In this document: positions 57,594-64,000 of the stretch, in pieces | Numbering within the stretch: position 1 is the first letter of the stretch | Layout: each line of letters begins with the position of its first letter | IMG/VR virus record: IMGVR_UViG_3300020420_001038 | Coordinates: 22,866-86,865 of that record | Strand: one strand, 5' to 3' | Length of the DNA: 64,000 bases | Origin: a virus | The notes under the pieces: generated by a model | Seen by the model: the letters and a program-made list of their open reading frames with translations, nothing else | Told to the model about the DNA's origin: nothing | The model's database searches: none | Translations under genes and position numbers: made by a program

Positions 57594-58574
57594 TTACCAT
57601 CTTTTTTTGACAGGAGGCTTGTGATTAGTCATGTCTACTTTTTTATAATTGACATCATCAAAATCGCCCTTATCAAGTGTTCCTGTCTTTTTGAATTTTT
57701 TATTCAATTTTGCGATACCAGTTTTGTTTACAACTTTAACCTCGCCATGCACACTTTTCATTTTCTTTTTGTAAGACTCTGTATTCCTATCGTTTTCACC
57801 TTGCCTTGTGTATGAAGGCATCATGTGATTCATTTCTAATAAATCATCTCTAATAGATTGGTTTTTCTTTTCGATGTTTAATATCCTTGTAAATGAATTG
57901 GTTATAGCGGCAGTATAATATGCAAAAGGATTCTCAGATTTTGATTCGTCAAACTGCAAACCAATCTGTGATAATTGCATCAAGGCCTGTGATTGCATTT
58001 CGTCGTTGTAAGTATAACCTCTCCAGTTTGCTCTGGTACCATATCTTTCACAAAGTTTCATGAACATCATTGCCAAACTGTTTGTTATTTTTCCATGCTC
58101 TGCAGAAAAGTAACCGTTACTCATACCACCTATCCAGTGACTCTTTCCAACACATTTTATTTTACCTTTGGTATCAATTCTATAATGTTGGAAGGGTGGA
58201 AAGTTTACTTTAGCATGATGATCTGCTACACTCTTTGGATTCTTTTTTCTTCCAGCATCCATGGGTATGTGATCAAACATCATTACTCTAAAAACTAAAT
58301 CTGTTTTTGGAATTTTTCTAGTAGAAACCGTGTAATCCGAAAGTTTTATTTTTTTAAGTCCTGATGCTTTTGCATCTTCCCATGCTTTTTGTGTTAATCT
58401 TTTTGATCTGTTTTTTCTAGCCTGTGCTATTGCATTGGCGTTAATTTTTTTTAGATTAGGCACAATTAAATCATATTGTGTATCTTCCTTTGCCACATAC
58501 GAACAATAGGTATTTTTACTGGCATGTATTTGCGCCAACAGATCTCGGTTGTTTAAGTATTTCACTCGCTTCAT
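57594..58574 (-). CDS. 55: Late-transcription sigma factor gp55
   Basis: 326 residues (T4 gp55 is 185). The sigma core is the block WRGYTYNDEMQSQALMQLSQ, FDESKSENPFAYYTAAITNS and FTRILNIEKKNQSIRD, matching gp55 region 2. Both ends are basic and longer than in T4: ~150 residues before the core with GKSHWIGGMSNGYFS, and a Lys-rich tail. It directs host RNA polymerase to TATAAATA late promoters, many of which are visible in this window. Confidence 0.88.
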   Translation of the reverse strand: MKRVKYLNNRDLLAQIHASKNTYCSYVAKEDTQYDLIVPNLKKINANAIAQARKNRSKRLTQKAWEDAKASGLKKIKLSDYTVSTRKIPKTDLVFRVMMFDHIPMDAGRKKNPKSVADHHAKVNFPPFQHYRIDTKGKIKCVGKSHWIGGMSNGYFSAEHGKITNSLAMMFMKLCERYGTRANWRGYTYNDEMQSQALMQLSQIGLQFDESKSENPFAYYTAAITNSFTRILNIEKKNQSIRDDLLEMNHMMPSYTRQGENDRNTESYKKKMKSVHGEVKVVNKTGIAKLNKKFKKTGTLDKGDFDDVNYKKVDMTNHKPPVKKRW

Positions 58575-58661
58575 AATTATCTTTCATTAAAGTTAAAGTG
58601 ACCACAAACAGGTCTGTTGGATCGTGTCGTACGGGGAATTAAATGCGCCTATAATTGTGCC

Positions 58662-58669
58662 TATAAATA
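58662..58669 (+). promoter_or_regulatory. Late promoter of the baseplate operon
   Basis: Exact TATAAATA followed by TGTTTTA; predicted start about 58675 and a ~38-nt leader before the gp48 ATG with AAAGGA in it. Confidence 0.7.
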
Positions 58670-58712
58670 TGTTTTAAGTATACGCAAATTAACAAAGGAT
58701 TGCAACCAAAAA

Positions 58713-59576
58713 ATGTCATTGATAGGTAAAGGAATTGGATTTTTAAGTAAGACAGCATCTAGGCTTATGGGTGCTGGTATTAAGTCGGATTCACGACTGC
58801 AAAATGCTTCTGCAAACTGGAGCGACAGAGATGCTCAAAAAGACTGGCGTGTGAGACTGACAATACCGGTAGGTTCACCTGTACAAGATGTATTTTTTGA
58901 TAACAGTAAATTGTTAGCGCCACTAAAACCAAACAATGGAATTTTTTGGCCCTTGACTCCTTCCATGATTGTTCAGCATTCGGCAAACTATAATGCAATG
59001 GAACAAACACACAGCAACTATCCTCACTATGCTTACCAAAATTCACAGGTAGACCAGATTAACATCATTGGTGAGTTTCCAGTGCAAAATTCAGAAGACG
59101 CAAGGCAATGGGTAGCCACAGTGCATTTCCTAAGAGCAGTAACAAAAATGTTTTTTGGTCAAGACGAAGGCTACGGATTAAAAGGTAGTCCACCACCGAT
59201 ACTACACCTCGATGGTTATGGTGATAAAATGTTTAGGAAAGTACCAGTAATTATAAACACATTCAACGTGGAACTAAGAGCAGGAATTGACTACATCTCC
59301 ACGAGAGAAATGGGACAGTATGAAAGAGAAACAAAGGCAACAAAAGTGGCTGATAGTGTGATGAATTTTTTGAGTGCAGGTATTTGGAAAGATGTAAAAG
59401 GTGACCTTGCAGGATATACAAAAGATGTAGAACAAACTTGGGCACCTACACTCTCAAATATTTCTGTTTTAGTAACGCCTATCTACTCTAGAGATAGTAT
59501 AAAGAAATTCTCAATGAAAAAATTTGTAAATGGAGAATTGAGCGGCAAAGGTAAAGATTCAATTGGATTTATTTAA
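58713..59576 (+). CDS. 48: Baseplate tail-tube initiator gp48-like
   Basis: 287 residues from MSLIGKGIGFLSKTASRLMG (ATG 58713; an upstream TTG extension would cover the promoter). Tube-like pattern DWRVRLTIPVGSPVQD, PLTPSMIVQHSANYN, EFPVQNSEDARQWVATVHFL, LRAVTKMFFGQ. This is the protein that caps the hub and starts tube polymerisation in T4 (gp48/gp54). First gene of a baseplate operon with gp53 and gp5. Confidence 0.82.
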   Translation: MSLIGKGIGFLSKTASRLMGAGIKSDSRLQNASANWSDRDAQKDWRVRLTIPVGSPVQDVFFDNSKLLAPLKPNNGIFWPLTPSMIVQHSANYNAMEQTHSNYPHYAYQNSQVDQINIIGEFPVQNSEDARQWVATVHFLRAVTKMFFGQDEGYGLKGSPPPILHLDGYGDKMFRKVPVIINTFNVELRAGIDYISTREMGQYERETKATKVADSVMNFLSAGIWKDVKGDLAGYTKDVEQTWAPTLSNISVLVTPIYSRDSIKKFSMKKFVNGELSGKGKDSIGFI

Positions 59577-59875
59577 TGGCAAAATATAATAACACATCAC
59601 CTTATTTTGAGACAGAGCAGTTTGCAAACTATCTTGATATCTTAAATCCGAGAACACTAACAGCAGACAGTGACGACCAGGTATACACCGTGGAGAGAAC
59701 ATATGCCTATAGGCCCGACCTTTTAGCCTATGACTTATATGGATCACCGAGACTGTGGTGGGTATTTGCACAACGTAATCCAGACCAAATCGAAGACCCA
59801 ATCTATGATTTCAAACCTGGAGTGAAAATTAAATTACCAAAAAAGGATAACCTGCTTAAAGATCTAGGAGTTTAA
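59576..59875 (+). CDS. 53: Baseplate wedge protein gp53
   Basis: 99 residues (T4 gp53 is 196). It carries the conserved RTYAYRPDLLAYDLYGSPRL and WWVFAQRNPDQIEDP blocks followed by a LysM-like FKPGVKIKLP. Gp53 clamps wedges around the hub. Start overlaps the gp48 stop by one base (TAATG). Confidence 0.9.
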   Translation: MAKYNNTSPYFETEQFANYLDILNPRTLTADSDDQVYTVERTYAYRPDLLAYDLYGSPRLWWVFAQRNPDQIEDPIYDFKPGVKIKLPKKDNLLKDLGV

Positions 59876-59879
59876 GCAA

Positions 59880-62147
59880 ATGAGTTACGCCAATCCTAAT
59901 ATACGAAGTGCTGAAGTTGAAAAGAGACTTTTAGCGGAAAATAAAAAAAGTTCTTACGTCAATGATATTGCACAACCGAATCCTTTATTCAAATATGCTT
60001 CTGTAAATTATTTGTTTACACTTTCCTGTTTGGGGGAAAAAGACCTAACAAACACAAAAACTTTGTTAAACAGTGTGCCGCATGATATATTAGTGAGAAG
60101 TGGTGGTATAGGATCCGACAATAATCCCACAGACGGTACCTTAGATGCAACCAATCCACATTTTGACGCAAAAGATATTTTGAACAAAAGAGGCAAAAAA
60201 ACTTTTGATAGAATAAAAAGCGTTTTTGATAATCCTAGAGATTTATTTTTCCAAAATGTTGAATTAACAAGTGTACCATCACACAATCAAAATAGGCCTC
60301 AAACATCAGTTACCTCTATACAAATGATGATCGTAGAACCGCAAGGCATAACGTTTTTAGACCGATTGAGAGCAGGAGCGGCCAACAACGGATATTTCGA
60401 TCATTTGGATGCACCATATTTGTTGACTATAGAATTTAAAGGGTTTGACGAAAAAGGCATGCCGGTATACGACGACGACCAGTTAAAAAATTTAAAGAGG
60501 GTGATCCCTGTCAAATTGACAGACATGAATTTAGATGTGAATCAAGGTGGATCAACATATCAAGTTACTGCTATACCTTACAACGAATTTGGATTTTCAA
60601 ACACCTATTTGTATCCAAGGACCAGCGGTAGTGTGCATGGTGGAAATTTATCAGAAGCCTGTGCATCAATAACAGAAATTTTAAACAATCAAAACTTGGA
60701 TGAAAAAGCGAAAGCATTAGTAGACAAACCAGATATTTACAGTGTGACGGTAGATAAGGATTTTAAAGACCAACCTTTTGAATTCAAAAATATAAAAAGC
60801 ACAGGAATGAATTTGCAATATGAAGATAAAATTGTAAGAGACGCCAGACGTGCAGATCAGTTAGGAGAAGTAAATCCAAAACAAATTGTAAAATTCACTT
60901 CCAAAAATTCTATCCTAAAGGTGTTGACAGAAATATGCAAGGCATCACCTGAGTTTGGAGATGACGCATACAAGGCATGGTATTCGAAGGTATCTACCGA
61001 GTTGACAGCCTCTCAAATAAAAGGAGGTAATCAAGCAGTTTATGATGCAAGTAACGAAAGAGGTATGTATTTTAGAGACTATCAAATCAAGACTACAATT
61101 ACTCCATTATCCGGTCCGGGAAACTGGGACCAAAAAAGAAATACCCATAGGAAAAAAATTAACATACACATCACGCCACATTATATTCATGCATACAGCC
61201 TTGCCATACCGGGCGTAAGCACCGGTAACAAATTTAGATCTTTTGTACATAAAAAATACAATTACATTTTCACAGGAGAAAATGTTGATATTTTGAATTT
61301 AGATATCAATTATAGACTGGCATATTTTCAATCAAGACTTAAAGATGTTGACCCGGATCCAAGGTCTCCGGGGGTAAGGGTAGTGGACTCTGCACCAGCA
61401 CCTAGGACAGGAGAAGACATAGTAGAGGATGGTACCCACATAATGAAAAGTGAACCAGGAGTAGTTAAAAGCGAAGGCGATCAAACTGCTGAAAAATATT
61501 TTTATTTGGATCAATTACAAGACGAATTATCAAATCCACTGGCAGACATGGTGAATATACAAATGGAAATTTTAGGCGACCCTGCTTGGATATCTCAATC
61601 ACAGTTTATACCTCTAGAACTTTTTGCCGCGGATCCAACAAAAGGTGGTACTGCTGAAAGAAAGAACACTGACTATTGGCAAGGAGGTAGAGATTTTATA
61701 TGGAACGAACAATATCAATGCTATAATTTTGATGTCGCCGATCCAATCGTGATGCTTAACTTTAGGATGCCGTCCGACATCAACGATTCTAAAGGTACCT
61801 ATGAACTTGCAGATGGAAAGTCAACAACATTTACAGGCTTGTACAGGATAACTCAAGTCTCGCACAGTTTTGATGGAGGCCAGTTTACTCAAACATTAAA
61901 TATGGTTAGATTCAAAAATCAAGGAGTAAAAATTAGTAAACCAATTGAAAATGCTGTGACCTATACATCGGATGGAAGATCATATGTTGCTTTAAGAAGT
62001 GAAGCAGAAAGCCTAGTTGAAAAATTTAGGAATACTGCATTTGAAATCAAAGATGTGAAAAATATTTTTGGTAAAATTACAAGTTTTGCAACATCGGTTA
62101 GGACAACAATTGAAAACAAGGTGAAAAATTTTATAAAAAATGTCTAA
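59880..62147 (+). CDS. Baseplate hub structural protein (gp27-like role)
   Basis: 755 residues. The N-terminal part (NPNIRSAEVEKRLLAENKK, NYLFTLSCLGEKDL) continues to PYLLTIEFKGFDEKGMPVYD and then VIPVKLTDMNLDVNQGGSTY; the C-terminus YRITQVSHSFDGGQFTQTLN is the strand pattern of hub proteins of the gp27/gpD type. In marine T4-like phages a gene of this size sits between gp53 and gp5. Hub assignment is an inference from position and the C-terminal motif. Confidence 0.72.
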   Translation: MSYANPNIRSAEVEKRLLAENKKSSYVNDIAQPNPLFKYASVNYLFTLSCLGEKDLTNTKTLLNSVPHDILVRSGGIGSDNNPTDGTLDATNPHFDAKDILNKRGKKTFDRIKSVFDNPRDLFFQNVELTSVPSHNQNRPQTSVTSIQMMIVEPQGITFLDRLRAGAANNGYFDHLDAPYLLTIEFKGFDEKGMPVYDDDQLKNLKRVIPVKLTDMNLDVNQGGSTYQVTAIPYNEFGFSNTYLYPRTSGSVHGGNLSEACASITEILNNQNLDEKAKALVDKPDIYSVTVDKDFKDQPFEFKNIKSTGMNLQYEDKIVRDARRADQLGEVNPKQIVKFTSKNSILKVLTEICKASPEFGDDAYKAWYSKVSTELTASQIKGGNQAVYDASNERGMYFRDYQIKTTITPLSGPGNWDQKRNTHRKKINIHITPHYIHAYSLAIPGVSTGNKFRSFVHKKYNYIFTGENVDILNLDINYRLAYFQSRLKDVDPDPRSPGVRVVDSAPAPRTGEDIVEDGTHIMKSEPGVVKSEGDQTAEKYFYLDQLQDELSNPLADMVNIQMEILGDPAWISQSQFIPLELFAADPTKGGTAERKNTDYWQGGRDFIWNEQYQCYNFDVADPIVMLNFRMPSDINDSKGTYELADGKSTTFTGLYRITQVSHSFDGGQFTQTLNMVRFKNQGVKISKPIENAVTYTSDGRSYVALRSEAESLVEKFRNTAFEIKDVKNIFGKITSFATSVRTTIENKVKNFIKNV

Positions 62148-64000
62148 ATTATCTACAAATTTAAGAGGGCACGTGTCCACATCCAAAGCACCCGACAAGG
62201 ATACATCATGGTCTGAAGGAAGCACAGGTCCGTTTATCGGAATTGTAAAAGGAAATAAAGACCCTGCACGTATGGGAAGACTAAATGTTTTTATCCCTGC
62301 TCTTGCAAAAACAGATGAAGACAAACAGGACAATTTGATTATATGTGAATATCTATCTCCGTTTTATGGAAACAAGGATATTGCTCATAACAGTCCAGGC
62401 TCTTCTGAACATCAATATTCACAGCACTCGTATGGATTTTGGGGTGTACCACCTGATATTGGAACCAGGGTACTTGTAATCTTTGCAGAAGGCAAGGCCA
62501 GCCAGGCGTTTTGGATGGGTTGTATACAGGAACCACTTACTAATCACATGACGCCAGGACTTGCGGCTAGTGATAAAACTTGGGACAAAGGTGGCGGAGG
62601 TCCTCCAGGACAACCGAGTAGTAATGTTGATAAAGAAAAAACGTATGGAACAAAAAAAGTTGTTGCCGGTGAAATAAATCGATTATCCAACAAAAATATT
62701 GATCCTATTGCAAACTATGATAATATTCCTCTGCCTATTCATCCATTCAGTAATGTGCTTTTGGAACAAGGACTGATAGCAGACGAAGTAAGAGGTACTA
62801 CAACTTCGTCAGCACGAAGAGAAACACCAAGTGCAGTTTTTGGAATTAGCACCCCGGGTAGGCTGAATGAAAAAACTCAAAAGAAGCAGGTAGGACCTAA
62901 AGACGAATTATCTACTGAATTTGTAACAAGAGATGCAGGACACACTTTTGTTATGGACGACGGAGATGCAAACAGGCAAAACCAACTGGTAAGATTACGT
63001 ACATCATCAGGACATCAAGTGCTTATGCATGACACCGAAGGTGTGGTTTATATTGCAAACGGATCAGGAAAAAGTTGGTTGGAGATGTCATCGGATGGTA
63101 AGATATACATTTATGCACAAGACGGTTTCAATCTAAGAGCAGACGGAAATTTTGACTTACACGCGGGTGGTGACATTAATTTCCATTCTAAAAATAGTAT
63201 TAAGTTTACAGCAGAAGGAGAAATTGTAAACAATGCAAACGCAATTTTAAATTTAGGATCCGCAGGAATTTTTAATACATCGCAAGAAGGCGTCATCTCA
63301 AGTTATAGTAAAAGTGGAATATCATCTTTCACTGGAGGACAGCAATTACACGGGGGTGCCGGCACACACCTTGCAGGAGGTCAAATTCACTTCAATAGTA
63401 TTGCACCAAGTTCTGATTGGGGACCTACGTGGTTAAACACACAATCAGCAGGAATAGTAATTGATGAATCACAAAATGATGTGAATGTGGCAGTCGGTCC
63501 TGGCCAAATACTAGAGGCAAACACAAAGAAAACAATGACGACCGTGCCGAATATTGTCACACATGAACCTTTCGAAAGGGCACCTTCGGCGGTAAATGAA
63601 AATGTTTCACAATGGGATGATCCTGTGAAATGGAAACAATTATCCGAAACACCGGGTACTTTAGAATACATGGCACAAAAAAATAGGGAGTCCGATGTCG
63701 AATATATTAGAGAATTACAATACATCCAAGATGCTAAAAAATATGTTGAAGCAAAAAGTGGTTTAGATAAAACAATTAAAGGAGTAATAAGTCCTTACAC
63801 AGGTGGTGCTGGCGGATTGCATAGTTTGGCTAAAAATTTAGATATTAACAAAGCAAAAAAATTATCTGATGCTTTTGCCAAAGATTATTCAAAAGTATTC
63901 AACGTGAAGACTAGTTTGAAGTCGTTATCCACAGATAATTTACAAAGTGTCCTTACATCAAAAGTTGTTGCTGGAAGAATTACTAGTGTTGCGTCAAAAA
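62140..64000 (+). CDS. 5: gp5 baseplate hub spike (partial, runs off right edge)
   Basis: The frame is open from ATG 62140 (8-base overlap with the hub gene) to the window end, at least 620 residues. OB-fold of gp5/VgrG type: GPFIGIVKGNKDPARMGRLN, VFIPALAK, YGFWGVPPDIGTRVLVIFAE, FWMGCIQ. Later there is a beta-helix-like region with VVYIANGSGKSWLEMSSDGK, then IYIYAQDGF and FDLHAGGDINFHSKNSIKF turns. No T4-lysozyme domain is seen in the visible part. It pierces the outer membrane at the tail tip. Confidence 0.88.
   Translation, partial: MSKLSTNLRGHVSTSKAPDKDTSWSEGSTGPFIGIVKGNKDPARMGRLNVFIPALAKTDEDKQDNLIICEYLSPFYGNKDIAHNSPGSSEHQYSQHSYGFWGVPPDIGTRVLVIFAEGKASQAFWMGCIQEPLTNHMTPGLAASDKTWDKGGGGPPGQPSSNVDKEKTYGTKKVVAGEINRLSNKNIDPIANYDNIPLPIHPFSNVLLEQGLIADEVRGTTTSSARRETPSAVFGISTPGRLNEKTQKKQVGPKDELSTEFVTRDAGHTFVMDDGDANRQNQLVRLRTSSGHQVLMHDTEGVVYIANGSGKSWLEMSSDGKIYIYAQDGFNLRADGNFDLHAGGDINFHSKNSIKFTAEGEIVNNANAILNLGSAGIFNTSQEGVISSYSKSGISSFTGGQQLHGGAGTHLAGGQIHFNSIAPSSDWGPTWLNTQSAGIVIDESQNDVNVAVGPGQILEANTKKTMTTVPNIVTHEPFERAPSAVNENVSQWDDPVKWKQLSETPGTLEYMAQKNRESDVEYIRELQYIQDAKKYVEAKSGLDKTIKGVISPYTGGAGGLHSLAKNLDINKAKKLSDAFAKDYSKVFNVKTSLKSLSTDNLQSVLTSKVVAGRITSVASK

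Noticed and set aside
58617-58712. Upstream extension of the gp48 frame from a TTG
   Set aside because: It would include the exact TATAAATA late promoter, and the extra residues have no gp48 character.

Overview
The window is a 64-kb stretch of a T4-like (Straboviridae/Kyanoviridae-type) myovirus with low GC. Almost the whole T4 virion-building core can be recognised by sequence: gp1, gp4, gp5, gp13-gp23, gp26, gp48, gp53, gp46/gp47, gp55, UvsX, UvsY and gp32. The protein styles (fibre proteins beginning MAIGRITG or MAITKIAG, compact neck and tail genes, very AT-rich DNA) resemble marine T4-like phages of cyanobacteria and SAR11-type alphaproteobacteria. A marine host with an AT-rich genome is an inference. 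No tRNA, integrase or CRISPR array was seen.

Layout. 1-7.6 kb (minus strand): one tightly overlapping operon that starts with the recombination trio gp32-uvsX-uvsY. It continues into an accessory block of two HAD phosphatases, a sugar-nucleotidyltransferase, a DeoD-type purine nucleoside phosphorylase, two glycosyltransferases and two tandem paralogues of unknown function. 7.7-24.5 kb: a large unknown protein, terminase (gp17, gp16), head completion gp4, tail tube gp19, a very large sheath gp18, dNMP kinase gp1, neck gp13/gp14 and tail terminator gp15. 24.5-40.8 kb: a Nudix hydrolase and a 16-kb cluster of modular fibre/virion proteins that share N-terminal and internal modules. 40.8-50.4 kb: small membrane proteins, the head module (gp23, gp22, gp21, acidic gp67-like core protein, gp20) and a tape-measure-like protein. 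50.4-51.5 kb: a gp26-like tail chaperone with a probable programmed -1 frameshift. 51.6-53.6 kb: a GC-rich island of three unknown genes plus 0.5 kb of gene-free, repeat-containing DNA. 53.6-58.6 kb: GIY-YIG protein, small basic protein, short epimerase-like protein, gp46/gp47 nuclease and the late sigma factor gp55. 58.7-64 kb: baseplate genes (gp48, gp53, hub protein, gp5), the last cut by the window end.

Regulation can be read from the DNA. T4-type late promoters (TATAAATA and close variants), matching the encoded gp55, lie upstream of many virion genes. A few genes (uvsX, gp1, Nudix, gp26) instead have near-consensus sigma70 promoters with 17-bp spacers. In both classes several promoters sit so close to the ATG that transcription should start at or within a few bases of the start codon, which predicts leaderless mRNAs. 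Other late genes have folded 5' leaders; the most striking is a 72-nt cloverleaf-like leader before the virion gene at 40.8 kb. Rho-independent terminators separate the fibre and head units.

The best candidates for something undescribed are the nucleoside-phosphorylase/HAD/nucleotidyltransferase/glycosyltransferase operon, the leaderless promoter architecture, the cloverleaf leader, the frameshifted tail chaperone and the GC-rich island.
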